Positions 8,075 to 18,216 of a stretch of DNA of 64,000 bases are shown here, piece after piece. The stretch comes from an uncultured Aquimarina sp. (GTDB lineage Bacteria; Bacteroidota; Bacteroidia; Flavobacteriales; Flavobacteriaceae): the NCBI GenBank assembly GCA_947493035.1, contig CANLOW010000002.1, forward strand, positions 310,001 to 374,000, written 5' to 3'. The notes beneath the pieces were generated by a model that worked only from the letters and a program-made list of their open reading frames with translations, did no database searches and had not been told where the DNA came from. Position numbers and translations under genes: made by a program. The first letter of the stretch is position 1. Every line of letters begins with the position of its first letter.

Positions 8075-9958
8075 ATGGCTACAGGAAATATTAATGTTTC
8101 AGTTGAAAACATTTTCCCGTTAATTAAGAAATTTTTATACTCGGATCACGAGATATTTTTACGCGAATTAATCTCTAACGCTACCGATGCTACTTTAAAG
8201 CTAAAGCACCTGACTAGCATTGGAGAAGCTAAAGTAGAATATGGAAACCCATTCATAGAAGTTAAAGTTGATAAAGAAGCTAAAACTATCAGCATTACCG
8301 ACCAAGGTTTAGGGATGACTGCTGAAGAGGTTGAAAAATACATCAATCAAGTAGCTTTTTCTGGTGCTGAAGAGTTCTTAGATAAATATAAAGACAGTGC
8401 GCAAGATTCTGGAATTATAGGTCATTTTGGTCTAGGGTTTTACTCTGCATTTATGGTTGCTGATAAAGTAGAGATAATTACAAAATCTTATAAAGACGCT
8501 CCTGCTGCACATTGGACTTGCGACGGTTCACCTACATTCACTTTAGAAGAAGCTGACAAAAAAGATAGAGGAACTGAAATCATTTTGCATGTTAGTGAAG
8601 ATGAAGTTGAGTTTTTGGAAGATGCTAAAATTGGTGGACTTTTAACGAAGTACAACAAATTCATGCCAGTTCCGATTAAGTTTGGAACCAAAACAGAAAC
8701 ACTTCCTAAGCCTGAAGATGCGAAAGAAGACGACCCTGCTCCTACTGAAGAAGTAGATAACATTATCAACAATCCTAATCCTGCTTGGACTAAAAAACCT
8801 GCAGACTTAGAAGATACGGATTATAAGAGCTTTTACCGTGAATTGTATCCTATGCAATTCGAAGAGCCTTTGTTTCATATTCACCTGAATGTTGATCACC
8901 CATTCAACCTAACAGGTATTCTATATTTCCCTAAATTAAGTGGAGATATGAGTATGCAAAAGGATCGTATCCAATTGTATCAAAATCAAGTTTTCGTTAC
9001 TGATAATGTAGAAGGTATTGTTCCTGAATTTTTGACTATGCTTCGAGGAGTTATAGACTCTCCGGACATCCCATTGAATGTTTCTCGTTCTTATTTACAA
9101 GCTGACGGAGCTGTTAAGAAAATATCTGGATATATTACTCGTAAGGTAGCTGATAAACTAAATTCTTTATTCAAAAATAATCGTGAAGATTTTGAAGCTA
9201 AATGGAATGATATCAAAGTAGTTATCGAATACGGAATGCTATCAGAAGATAAATTCTATGACAAAGCAGATAAATTTGCTTTATATCCTACTGTAGATAA
9301 CAATTATTTCACTTTTGAAGAGTTAAAAGAGCAAATTAAAGATGCTCAAACTGATAAAGACGGAAAATTAGTAGTATTGTATGCATCTGACAAAGACGCA
9401 CAACATAGTTATATTCAAGCAGCGAAAGACAAAGGATATACTGTAGTACTTTTAGACTCTCCTATTGTTTCTCATTTAATTCAAAAATTAGAAACTTCTC
9501 ATGAAAACACCACTTTTGTACGTGTAGATGGGGATCATGTTGATAATCTTATCAAGAAAGACGATAATGTTATTTCTAAATTATCTGATGAAGAAAAAGA
9601 GGAATTAAAAACAACTATTGAAAAAGTTGTTCCTAAAGAGACTTTTACTGTACAGGTAGAAGCTATGGATAGCCAATCTGCTCCTTTTTTAATCACCCAG
9701 TCTGAATTTATGCGACGTATGAAAGAAATGCAAGCAACTGGAGGTGGTGGTATGAATATGTTTGGAAATATGCCTGAAACTTACAATTTAGTTGTGAATG
9801 GAAATTCTGAATTTATCACAAAAATCAACGAGGCTGAAAATGATGAGGCTAAAGAAGGTTTAATAAAGCAAGCTTTAGATTTAGCTAAACTTTCTCAAAA
9901 CTTATTGACTGGTGAAGATTTAACAAACTTTATCAAACGAAGTTTCAACTTAATATAA
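8075..9958 (+). CDS. htpG: Molecular chaperone HtpG (Hsp90)
   Basis: Complete bacterial Hsp90 of 627 aa. The N-terminal GHKL ATPase shows the FLRELISNATDA helix, the DQGLGMT loop and the GHFGLGFYSAFMVA nucleotide lid. The middle domain has the LNVSRSYLQ segment and the C-terminal dimer domain follows. There is an acidic linker near residues 208-225. It is a cytosolic ATP-driven chaperone. It is transcribed alone, away from the crt operon, and ends in a strong terminator. Confidence 0.97.
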   Translation: MATGNINVSVENIFPLIKKFLYSDHEIFLRELISNATDATLKLKHLTSIGEAKVEYGNPFIEVKVDKEAKTISITDQGLGMTAEEVEKYINQVAFSGAEEFLDKYKDSAQDSGIIGHFGLGFYSAFMVADKVEIITKSYKDAPAAHWTCDGSPTFTLEEADKKDRGTEIILHVSEDEVEFLEDAKIGGLLTKYNKFMPVPIKFGTKTETLPKPEDAKEDDPAPTEEVDNIINNPNPAWTKKPADLEDTDYKSFYRELYPMQFEEPLFHIHLNVDHPFNLTGILYFPKLSGDMSMQKDRIQLYQNQVFVTDNVEGIVPEFLTMLRGVIDSPDIPLNVSRSYLQADGAVKKISGYITRKVADKLNSLFKNNREDFEAKWNDIKVVIEYGMLSEDKFYDKADKFALYPTVDNNYFTFEELKEQIKDAQTDKDGKLVVLYASDKDAQHSYIQAAKDKGYTVVLLDSPIVSHLIQKLETSHENTTFVRVDGDHVDNLIKKDDNVISKLSDEEKEELKTTIEKVVPKETFTVQVEAMDSQSAPFLITQSEFMRRMKEMQATGGGGMNMFGNMPETYNLVVNGNSEFITKINEAENDEAKEGLIKQALDLAKLSQNLLTGEDLTNFIKRSFNLI

Positions 9959-9980
9959 GTTGCTGATATACATTGTTTTA

Positions 9981-10015
9981 AAAAAGGGTTTTCTTTTAAA
10001 GAAAACCCTTTTTTT
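9981..10015 (+). terminator. Rho-independent terminator of htpG
   Basis: A 13-base stem (AAAAAGGGTTTTC at 9981-9993 with its complement starting at 10001) and a 7-base loop are followed by a T-rich tract. Confidence 0.85.
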
Positions 10016-10116
10016 ATTTTATCTATAAATTATTGACTTTCATCGAAAAATAACATAAAACACTTACAGACAATTAGTTACATGTTATTTTAGCAATATA
10101 ATCTTATATAACTAAA

Positions 10117-10569
10117 ATGAATCAAGCACATATTCCTACAAAAGTAAATGCATTAATCAATAATTTGGGATTACTACATACCAATTATTATAGGTTATCA
10201 TTACAATTAGATAATCCGACATTTGATTATCTAAGAAAAAAAATAATTGATACTCAATCTACTTTCGAAAGAGAATATGTCAACTATAGTGGTGTAACAC
10301 CTCTCAAAAAAAGAAAAAAGGATACGGTGATGATAACAAATAAAGAAAGAGTAATCCTAAACATATCTTATTTACACATTATAAAAGAATACATATCAGA
10401 GATTGTTTCTACCGTAATTGCTAGTGATAAATTTAAAAATCTACTAATAAAGATTTCTAAATTATGTTCTAGAGAAATTGTAATAATGCATACTGAAATA
10501 AAGGAATTGGATAAAAACTACAGAAACATAGCCGATATTAATGGGGGTAAATTACATCGGGTAAATTAG
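10117..10569 (+). CDS. Small helical protein of unknown function
   Basis: A 150-aa soluble protein with no signal peptide or membrane helix. The sequence is predicted largely alpha-helical, with a lysine-rich patch around residues 66-70 (KKRKK). It is flanked on both sides by terminators, so it is its own transcription unit. I recognise no family. The reading frame is convincing because it has a start after an AT-rich leader and its stop lies 24 bases before a terminator. Confidence 0.7.
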   Translation: MNQAHIPTKVNALINNLGLLHTNYYRLSLQLDNPTFDYLRKKIIDTQSTFEREYVNYSGVTPLKKRKKDTVMITNKERVILNISYLHIIKEYISEIVSTVIASDKFKNLLIKISKLCSREIVIMHTEIKELDKNYRNIADINGGKLHRVN

Positions 10570-10593
10570 GTTTGACTAAAATAGTCATGTGTT

Positions 10594-10627
10594 AAAAAGG
10601 GTTATCTGTTTTCAGGTAACCCTTTTT
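10594..10627 (+). terminator. Terminator after the 150-aa unknown gene
   Basis: Perfect 11-base stem AAAAAGGGTTA / TAACCCTTTTT with a 12-base loop; the right arm itself supplies the T-run. Confidence 0.8.
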
Positions 10628-10728
10628 GTATATAAGATCAGAATATTTTGGTATTATTGCGATAAACTAACCGTTGTCTTTATATGACTATTGCAAACCC
10701 ATACTAAAGGTTGCATTTACTTACTTTT

Positions 10729-13700
10729 ATGAAAAAGATTATTACGATTCAATACTTACTTTATTTAGCCTGTATACATTCAACTATTTGGGGTCAAAAA
10801 AAAATAGAATACACTAGTAGTGATGAGATAATCAAAGAAATCAAAAAACTAACCGATACAGATGAAATTATCGAGTTATTGGATAAAGTAGCTGTTAATG
10901 ACTCTGCTTACAGTGATATAATGATTTCTAAATCTTATTACTTACTAAAAGAAAAAAAGTATAAAGAGGCAATGAAAGCTATTAATGACGGGCTTTCAAA
11001 AGGTGATATCGCGTCTAGATATTCTTTATTTTTAAATAAAGGAGTTTGCTTAATGGATCAAGCAAATTTTAAAGAGGCAATAGAAAATAATAATGAAGCA
11101 TTAAAAGAATTTCCTAAAAACAGTTTATTTTATTTCAATAGAGGAATTACTTACTACAATATGGAAAAATTCGAGAGCGCAGCTTTAGATTTTAAGCAGT
11201 CCATCCTACTCGATCCATATCATGCTAAAAGTCATTATTATTTGGCTAACATTTGTTTTAGAGAACAAAAACTTACTCAAGCCTTAATGGCCTACAATAT
11301 GTATTTGATATTAAATCCTGATGGGGCTGATTCATTTAAAATATTGCAATCCGTAAATCAACAATTTTCTCGAAAACCAGAAAATACAAGTACAGGACTT
11401 CAACTATCTAGTGACGACGCTTTGTTTTCTAATATTGACTTATTGATAAATAATATGATTGCTCTAAACAAGGACTACAAAATCGATCATAAAATCGATA
11501 TTGCTCTAAACAAGCAAAATCATTTATTATTTAGCCAGCTCGACACCTTAAAAGAAACGGAAGGCTTCTGGAGCCGAAAATATATTCCCTTCTTTAAATG
11601 GGTAAAAGAAAACAACTTATTTGAAGACTTTATTTATACTATCAATTACTCTATAGAAAACGAAAAGTTCAAAAAGATAGTTGCGAAAAAAATTGATCCT
11701 ATTAAACAATTCGTTTCTAATTCGTGGACTAAATGGGAGACAATTGTTGGAAGTAATAACAAAGAAGTTTTCCGTGGAGAAGAAAAAATAGTCCACTACA
11801 TTTATGAAGATCGAAAATTTAATGCTGTAGGTGAAAAGAAAGATGATAAACTTGTTGGAATTTGGGAAGTATACGATGATGATGGAAAAATAAAAGGAGA
11901 AGGAGCTCTTAATGATCAAGGAGAAGAAATTGGACTTTGGAAATGGTATACAAAAAAAGGAAAGCTAAGCTTTTCCGAAACCTATAAAAATGGAAAATTG
12001 AATGGTATCTATAATGTTTATCACCCTAATGAACAACTTAGCTACACTTACCCATATATAGATAACAAAGCTGATGGTTCTTATCAAAGTTACAATACGT
12101 ATGGTAAACTGATTGAAGAAAAGAATTTTAAAAACAACTTGTTAGATGGCAAATACATTTCATATTTCCACCCAGGAAAAACTATAATAAATACTACAGC
12201 TACATATAAAGAAGGATCATTACAAGGAGAAGTTGTTAACTATCATGAAAATGGAAAAGTATACAATGTTTCATACTACAAAAATGACCAATTAGACGGT
12301 AAGTACGAACTGTATTATCCCAATGGAGAACTTCACGAAAAATCTAATTATAAAAATGGACTACTCGAAGGAACCTTTGAATCATTTTACATTAATGGTA
12401 AAACTGAGGAAAAAGGGACTTTTTTAAATAATAAATATCATGGAAATTGGAAATCATATCATGCTAATGGTACACTTTATAAAGACATAGAATATCATGA
12501 AGGTAACTTTAATGGATCTTACAAAGAATATGATTTGGATGGAACTTTATTATATGACTTCACATATAAGAATGGACTATTGGTAGAATATACCTATTTC
12601 AATCAAGATGGCTCGGTTAAAAAATATGCTAAGAAAAAAGGAAAACAATTAGCCTATGAAGGCTTCACAGCTGTCGGAACTCCTACTGCTAAAGGAACCT
12701 ATAATCTGAAAGGTGGTAAAATGGGGAAATGGGAATTTTATAACTATAATGCCATCACTGCTATTGGGCATTACGAGGATAATAAAGTAAATGGCACCTA
12801 CCGATCTTTTTACAATGATGGGACTAAATTGCAGGAAAAAAATTACGCTAATGATTTCCTAGAAGGTTACTATGTCAGCTATTATAAAAATGGTACTATA
12901 AACCAACAAGGCTATTACGAAAAAGGAAAAGGTATTGGCCCTTGGAAATCTTACTATATCGATGGTACTCTAGCTTATGAAAATTTCTATCACAAGGATA
13001 AGAAACATGGAATTCAAAAAGAATATGCCCCAGATGGAAAATTATTCTCTACTTCTAAATACAATTTTGACACCCTAGAATCTGAAACTTTTTACGATTC
13101 TTCAGGGTCAGTTGTGGAAGTTATTGACCATACGATTAATAAACCTAGTTTTAAAAGAAATTATCACTACACCAATGGTAAACTATGTATATCCACTGAC
13201 ATTATTGGTGGTGTAGAGCATGGTGAATTAATACGTTATAATTTGCAAGGTAGCATCACTGAAAAAGGAAACTATTTAAGCGGCAAAAAGTATGGAACAT
13301 GGACAAGTTTTTTTGATAATGGCCAAATTAAATCTGTTGGAGAATACTTGGATGGTCAATTAAACGGTATTTGGAAACATTATCACGATAATGGCAATCT
13401 TAGAGAAACTAAAAATTACTCATTTGGAAAGAAAGAAGGCCTAAATACAGAGTATAATGAGGAAGGAAAAATAGTTAAAGAAACCAATTATCGAAAAGAC
13501 ACCCAACATGGAAAACGATCTTTTTATGATGGACTAGGTAAATTACAGTTAGTAAGATACTACAATGAAGGAGAGTTATATGGATATAGCTATAATGATG
13601 GTAATGGTAATTTGAAACCTATTATCCCTATCGAAAATGGAACAGGAAAGGTCGAAGCTTACTTTACTAATGGTAAAAAATCGGCAGTAATGGAATTTAA

Positions 13701-14022
13701 AAATGGATATTTTGAAAATAATTACACCTTATATCATTCGAATGGTAATTTAGCAAAGCAATTTTCCAACAAAGCCAGTGAAATTCATGGTATATATAAA
13801 GAGTTTCACATTGATGGCACGTTACTTGAAGAACAAAACTATAATTACGGATATCTTGATGGGATATCTAAAATGTATTTCCCTAATGGAAAGTTAAGGT
13901 ACGAATACCAATATTCTAAAGGGCAATTTCATGGAAAAGCAAAAAGCTATAACATTACAGGTAAGCTTGTTTCTGAAAAAACCTTTTTTAACAATGTCTT
14001 AGAAGAACATAAAACTTTTTAG
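10729..14022 (+). CDS. Giant secreted TPR and YwqK/MORN-type repeat protein
   Basis: The ATG at 10729 is chosen over an upstream TTG because it opens a signal peptide (MKKIITIQYLLYLACIHSTIWG). Residues about 30-200 hold tetratricopeptide repeats. From about residue 365 to the end there are roughly 30 repeats of about 23 residues with the pattern G-x-W/Y-x-x-Y-x-x-N/D-G-x-L-x-x-x-x-x-Y-x-x-G-x-L-x-G, the MORN_2/YwqK type. The databank name 'antitoxin' for this repeat is not informative here. It is the first gene of a three-gene unit, 7 bases before a DUF3857 protein. The repeats would form a long beta-sheet scaffold, probably at the cell envelope (inference). Confidence 0.85.
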   Translation: MKKIITIQYLLYLACIHSTIWGQKKIEYTSSDEIIKEIKKLTDTDEIIELLDKVAVNDSAYSDIMISKSYYLLKEKKYKEAMKAINDGLSKGDIASRYSLFLNKGVCLMDQANFKEAIENNNEALKEFPKNSLFYFNRGITYYNMEKFESAALDFKQSILLDPYHAKSHYYLANICFREQKLTQALMAYNMYLILNPDGADSFKILQSVNQQFSRKPENTSTGLQLSSDDALFSNIDLLINNMIALNKDYKIDHKIDIALNKQNHLLFSQLDTLKETEGFWSRKYIPFFKWVKENNLFEDFIYTINYSIENEKFKKIVAKKIDPIKQFVSNSWTKWETIVGSNNKEVFRGEEKIVHYIYEDRKFNAVGEKKDDKLVGIWEVYDDDGKIKGEGALNDQGEEIGLWKWYTKKGKLSFSETYKNGKLNGIYNVYHPNEQLSYTYPYIDNKADGSYQSYNTYGKLIEEKNFKNNLLDGKYISYFHPGKTIINTTATYKEGSLQGEVVNYHENGKVYNVSYYKNDQLDGKYELYYPNGELHEKSNYKNGLLEGTFESFYINGKTEEKGTFLNNKYHGNWKSYHANGTLYKDIEYHEGNFNGSYKEYDLDGTLLYDFTYKNGLLVEYTYFNQDGSVKKYAKKKGKQLAYEGFTAVGTPTAKGTYNLKGGKMGKWEFYNYNAITAIGHYEDNKVNGTYRSFYNDGTKLQEKNYANDFLEGYYVSYYKNGTINQQGYYEKGKGIGPWKSYYIDGTLAYENFYHKDKKHGIQKEYAPDGKLFSTSKYNFDTLESETFYDSSGSVVEVIDHTINKPSFKRNYHYTNGKLCISTDIIGGVEHGELIRYNLQGSITEKGNYLSGKKYGTWTSFFDNGQIKSVGEYLDGQLNGIWKHYHDNGNLRETKNYSFGKKEGLNTEYNEEGKIVKETNYRKDTQHGKRSFYDGLGKLQLVRYYNEGELYGYSYNDGNGNLKPIIPIENGTGKVEAYFTNGKKSAVMEFKNGYFENNYTLYHSNGNLAKQFSNKASEIHGIYKEFHIDGTLLEEQNYNYGYLDGISKMYFPNGKLRYEYQYSKGQFHGKAKSYNITGKLVSEKTFFNNVLEEHKTF

Positions 14023-14029
14023 TATAAAA

Positions 14030-15961
14030 ATGATTAAACGATTTTTAATAACCCTTTTATTTTTATCATTCGCATCTGGGTTTGCGCAAGAATATTCTAA
14101 ATTATATCATACTTACAAAGCTAAATACCCTGAGGCTAGACAGGTTATTTTGGAAAGTCACACTGATGTTTCTATTACAATAGTTGATGGAGAATTGGAA
14201 ATTTACCAGGAAGTATTTGAAGACATATTATTATTAACTAGTCCATCTAGTTATACGGTTAAAGAATCAGTAACAACTTCTTCTTTTTTTGAACTAGGAA
14301 AAATAGAAGCTTCTACTTTAGTTTATAAAAACGGAAAATACCGCCCTATAAAAGTAGAACAATTTAACGAAAAAGAGAATTCTGGTAGTAGCTTTTATGA
14401 CGATACTAAATTATTAACATTCAAATATCCAAGCCTAGCTGAAGGTGCTAGAAAAACATTACGATACAAAGAAAAAATAAAAAACCCTCGTTTCTTAAAT
14501 TCTGTCTTATTTGCTTCTAATCACCCTATAGAAAGTAAAGTATATACATTAAAAGTAGACAACGAGGTTAAGCTAAATTTTAAAAAATATAACCTCGAAG
14601 AGGTAAATATTACACACACTGAAAAAAAATCTAAAGGAGCTATTTTACACCAGTGGAAAGCCAATGGCATCGAAGGTTTAAAATTGGAATCAGGCACACC
14701 GAATATCAGGTACTTTATACCACATATGATTCCGATTATTGAATCTTATACAAACGATAATAAAGAGATTGTTTTAACCAAATCTCCAGATGATCTATAT
14801 AATTGGTACTATTCGCTAGTAAAAGATATCAACCAAGAATCTCCTAGCCAAGAAATGGTTGATTTAGTTAATGAAATAACGAAAGGAAAAGATCAAAATA
14901 TAGATAAAGTAAAAGCGATTTACTACTGGGTACAAGAAAACATTAAATACATTGCCTTTGAATATGCTTTAGGTGGTTTCGTTCCTCGTGAGGCGAACAA
15001 TGTATTCACTAAAAAATATGGGGACTGTAAAGATAATTCGAGTATTCTATTTGAAATGCTAAAAATTGCTGGACTAGAAGGTAATTTAACTTGGATTGGA
15101 ACTAGAGATGTCCCTTACAGCTATAACGAACTTCCTACTCCTGCAGTTGACAATCACATGATTTTATCTTATACCGAAGATGATAAGACATATTATCTTG
15201 ATGCTACTGGAAGGTATTTGGCTATTGATTTACCTTCTGCTTTCATTCAGGGTAAAGAAGCTTTAATAGGTAAAGGAGAAGGTAATTTTGAAATCAAAAA
15301 AGTTCCAATAGTTTCTGAAACTAAAAACAAAATTATTGAATCTACTAAGCTTAGATTGAATAAAGATTTAGACCTAGAAGGGCAAGGAATACTGACTCTA
15401 TCAGGCTATCCTAAAATTGATGCCTTTTTTAATCTAGAACGTATTAAAACAAAAGAGCAACACACTGATTTTTATAAAAACAGTCTACAAAAAGGAAGCA
15501 ATAATTTTATCATTAAAGATTTCAAAGAGTCTAATAAGTATAGTTATGAAAAACCTTTAATTGTCGATTACAATTTTGAGATTAATAATTATGTACAACA
15601 CTTTGAAAACGAAGTTTATATTAATCTTAACCTAAATACAGATCTACTTAATTTTAAATCTCAATCGGAACGCACCTACGATAGAGAATTTGAATACAAA
15701 GCTACATTAGCCTATTCTAATATTTTAGAAATCCCAGACAACATGCAATTGGATTATATTCCAGAAAATTTTTCTGTAAACAATCCTTTATTTGACATTA
15801 AAATTAATTATGAGAAGAAAGAGGATTCATTAATATATACACTAGAGATTTTACAAAAATTCATATTAATTACACCTAGTCAACAAACGACTTTAGATCA
15901 ATTATTAGACAAAATTCAGCAACAATTTAAAGAAGTAGTCGTATTAAAACAAAACAAGTAG
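14030..15961 (+). CDS. Secreted DUF3857/transglutaminase-like protein, catalytic triad present
   Basis: A signal peptide (MIKRFLITLLFLSFASGFAQ) is followed by a DUF3857 beta domain (about 30-230), a transglutaminase-like papain-fold core and a C-terminal beta domain. The core triad is complete: C333 in KYGDCKDNS, H376 in DNHMIL and D391 in YYLDATG. Such periplasmic proteins may act as peptidases or acyl-transferases on proteins or cell-wall material; the substrate is unknown. It lies 7 bases after the repeat protein and 6 before a paralogue. Confidence 0.85.
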   Translation: MIKRFLITLLFLSFASGFAQEYSKLYHTYKAKYPEARQVILESHTDVSITIVDGELEIYQEVFEDILLLTSPSSYTVKESVTTSSFFELGKIEASTLVYKNGKYRPIKVEQFNEKENSGSSFYDDTKLLTFKYPSLAEGARKTLRYKEKIKNPRFLNSVLFASNHPIESKVYTLKVDNEVKLNFKKYNLEEVNITHTEKKSKGAILHQWKANGIEGLKLESGTPNIRYFIPHMIPIIESYTNDNKEIVLTKSPDDLYNWYYSLVKDINQESPSQEMVDLVNEITKGKDQNIDKVKAIYYWVQENIKYIAFEYALGGFVPREANNVFTKKYGDCKDNSSILFEMLKIAGLEGNLTWIGTRDVPYSYNELPTPAVDNHMILSYTEDDKTYYLDATGRYLAIDLPSAFIQGKEALIGKGEGNFEIKKVPIVSETKNKIIESTKLRLNKDLDLEGQGILTLSGYPKIDAFFNLERIKTKEQHTDFYKNSLQKGSNNFIIKDFKESNKYSYEKPLIVDYNFEINNYVQHFENEVYINLNLNTDLLNFKSQSERTYDREFEYKATLAYSNILEIPDNMQLDYIPENFSVNNPLFDIKINYEKKEDSLIYTLEILQKFILITPSQQTTLDQLLDKIQQQFKEVVVLKQNK

Positions 15962-15967
15962 TTTAAC

Positions 15968-17944
15968 ATGAAAATTCAATTTTTAACACTTATAGCATTA
16001 TTATGTAATGCCTTAATATTTGCCCAAGACGAAAGTAATTTTAAAAACTATAATTGGGATGAACACAGTATCGAGAAATTTGATGTTTCTAAACATCAAA
16101 ATGAAGAAGTCGTAGCTATTAAAGAAAAAGAAATACACGATTTTGTAATCGTTAACCAAAATAACTTTATAGAATATAAATTAATCCACAATATACTTTG
16201 GTTAAATTCTAACGATAAGATTGAAGATTACAATAAGGTATACTTACCTATTTATTCTAATAGTCAACTTGTTTCAAGCAAAGCTAGGGTCATCACTGCT
16301 TCAAAAAAAATTATTGAACTCGATGCTTCAAAAATTTTAGAAGCAAAAGATGAAGAAACAAAAGTTACTTACAAATATTTTGCACTTGAAGGTGTTGAAA
16401 AAGGAGCCTTTATAGAATACTTCTACATCACTAAAAACACTCCTAAATACACTGGTAATCGAGTTGCTCTACAAGCTGATTATAACAAATATAATGTAGA
16501 CTTTGAATTAATTGCGCCTAGAAATTTAGAATTCAAATTCAAAACTTATAATGGGCTTCCCGAAATAAAAAAAGACACTACAATAGCTGACAAAAATCAC
16601 TGGAAACTTCATTTAGATACACTAAGTGCTTTAGAACCTGAAGAAAAAGCCCCTTACACTACTCTATTAAAACAAGTAGTTTATAAACTTTATAAAAACG
16701 TAGATAATCCTACTGTAAGCTTTTTTGACTATGCTAAATTTGGACAAAACTCTTACAAAAATATATACTTACCTCTTGATAAAGCATCAAATAAAGCTAT
16801 TAAGAAATTTATAGCTGAATTAGGAATTAAACCCTCTTTATCAAAAATCGAAAAGTTTCGCATTATCGAATCGAACTTAAAAACATCATTTTATGTAACT
16901 CCTCAAAGTGCTGAAGAAGTTGAAACGACAACTTCTATTCTAAAAAATAAAATTAGTAGCGAATACGGAATGATTAAATTATATGCTGCTTTGATGACAT
17001 ATTTAGACATCGAAAATCAGTTAGTCTTTACTTCCAATAGAACACAACAAAAATTTGACCCCGAATTCGAAGCTTATAATTTCATTAGCGACTATCTCTT
17101 TTATTTGGTAGATGAGAAAATTTACTTGGATCCTCTTGATATTGGTTCTAGACTCGGGTTTCCTAATGGTTACTTAACAGATAATTATGGCGTATTTGTA
17201 GAACCTATTAAGTTGGGTGATTTTGCTTCTGGTAATGCTAAAATTAAATATATAGAACCTGTAGATTATAAAAAATCTACTGATAGTCTTTTTGTTAAGA
17301 TAAAAACAACCGCAGAAAATCTAAATACTGTAAATCTTGAGTTCGAACAACGATTTACTGGATATAAAGCTATATACATACAGCCTTATGTCCATTTATC
17401 TCCTAAAGACTCAAGAGAAGAATTATTAAAAAATATTATTACTCAATATTATCCTAATGCCAAAATAGACAATGCTGTTTTTGAAAATGGAGAAAAGAGT
17501 GATTTTGGAAATCTTCCATTAATTGTAAAAGCAGATGTTACATCGGATAACTATATCAACAAAGCTGGCCGAAAATACTTATTTAAAATAGGTGAATTAA
17601 TTGGACCACAGCTCGAAATGTATCAAGATAAAAAGAGAACCTTAGATACTGAAGATCGTAACAAAAAGTTCTATTATCGAGAATTGCGCTTCAAAATTCC
17701 TGAAGGCTACAATGCTAAAAATTTAGAATCATTGGTATTAGATGAATCATACCTAGATGAATCTGGTAACACGCTATTTTTGTTTAAGTCCCATTATGAA
17801 ATAAATGAAGGTATTTTAGTTGTCTTTATTGATGAATACTACAACCAAAATATAATTCCACCAGCTATTTATGAAGCTTACCGTAAGGTTATCAATAGTG
17901 CTGCCGACTTTAATAAGGCTACAATAATTTTGGAAAAAAAATAA
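15968..17944 (+). CDS. DUF3857-type paralogue, apparent pseudo-transglutaminase
   Basis: It has a signal peptide (cleavage after LIFAQ) and the same architecture and length as the preceding protein, 658 aa. At the position matching the catalytic Cys of its neighbour it reads ISSEYGMIKLYAALM, with Glu/Tyr around residues 332-333 and no Cys. The His strand is FISDYLFYL, without His, although the YLDP aspartate is kept. It is therefore probably a non-catalytic partner or binding protein. It is the last gene of the three-gene unit and is followed by a hairpin. Confidence 0.8.
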   Translation: MKIQFLTLIALLCNALIFAQDESNFKNYNWDEHSIEKFDVSKHQNEEVVAIKEKEIHDFVIVNQNNFIEYKLIHNILWLNSNDKIEDYNKVYLPIYSNSQLVSSKARVITASKKIIELDASKILEAKDEETKVTYKYFALEGVEKGAFIEYFYITKNTPKYTGNRVALQADYNKYNVDFELIAPRNLEFKFKTYNGLPEIKKDTTIADKNHWKLHLDTLSALEPEEKAPYTTLLKQVVYKLYKNVDNPTVSFFDYAKFGQNSYKNIYLPLDKASNKAIKKFIAELGIKPSLSKIEKFRIIESNLKTSFYVTPQSAEEVETTTSILKNKISSEYGMIKLYAALMTYLDIENQLVFTSNRTQQKFDPEFEAYNFISDYLFYLVDEKIYLDPLDIGSRLGFPNGYLTDNYGVFVEPIKLGDFASGNAKIKYIEPVDYKKSTDSLFVKIKTTAENLNTVNLEFEQRFTGYKAIYIQPYVHLSPKDSREELLKNIITQYYPNAKIDNAVFENGEKSDFGNLPLIVKADVTSDNYINKAGRKYLFKIGELIGPQLEMYQDKKRTLDTEDRNKKFYYRELRFKIPEGYNAKNLESLVLDESYLDESGNTLFLFKSHYEINEGILVVFIDEYYNQNIIPPAIYEAYRKVINSAADFNKATIILEKK

Positions 17945-18024
17945 TTTCAATGATGTTTCATTAAAAATGCTAAAGACTTTAGCAGTATAAAGCTTCTTTT
18001 TTAGCTAAACATTTATAACCTAAC

Positions 18025-18056
18025 AACTACCTTATAACTTATTATAAGGTAGTTTT
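18025..18056 (+). terminator. Hairpin after the DUF3857 operon
   Basis: A perfect 13-base stem (AACTACCTTATAA with its complement at 18042-18054) and a 4-base loop are followed by only two further Ts, so it may be a weak terminator. Confidence 0.6.
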
Positions 18057-18106
18057 CGTTATTATTAAGTAATTAATCTATAATAAATGTATTACATCGT
18101 CACAAT

Positions 18107-18120
18107 TGTAACCGTTTACT
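18107..18120. promoter_or_regulatory. LacI-family operator-like palindrome upstream of the agarase
   Basis: TGTAACCGTTTACT matches the general LacI/GalR operator pattern TGTAAnCGnTTACA at all but the last base, including the central CG. It lies about 97 bases upstream of the agarase ATG. It is nested in a wider TTGTA-N11-TACAA inverted repeat (18106-18126). A LacI-type regulator sensing agar sugars is a reasonable inference; none is encoded in the window. Confidence 0.5.
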
Positions 18121-18216
18121 ATACAAGCATAATATAAAAAAAGGTTATTTATAAATTTACAATCATATAAATTTCTTTTATTTGAAATACTTACTAAATT
18201 ATATACTACTACAATT

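Noticed and set aside
10711-10728. TTG start six codons upstream of the giant repeat protein
   Set aside because: ATG at 10729 directly opens the signal peptide, so the TTG is not needed.
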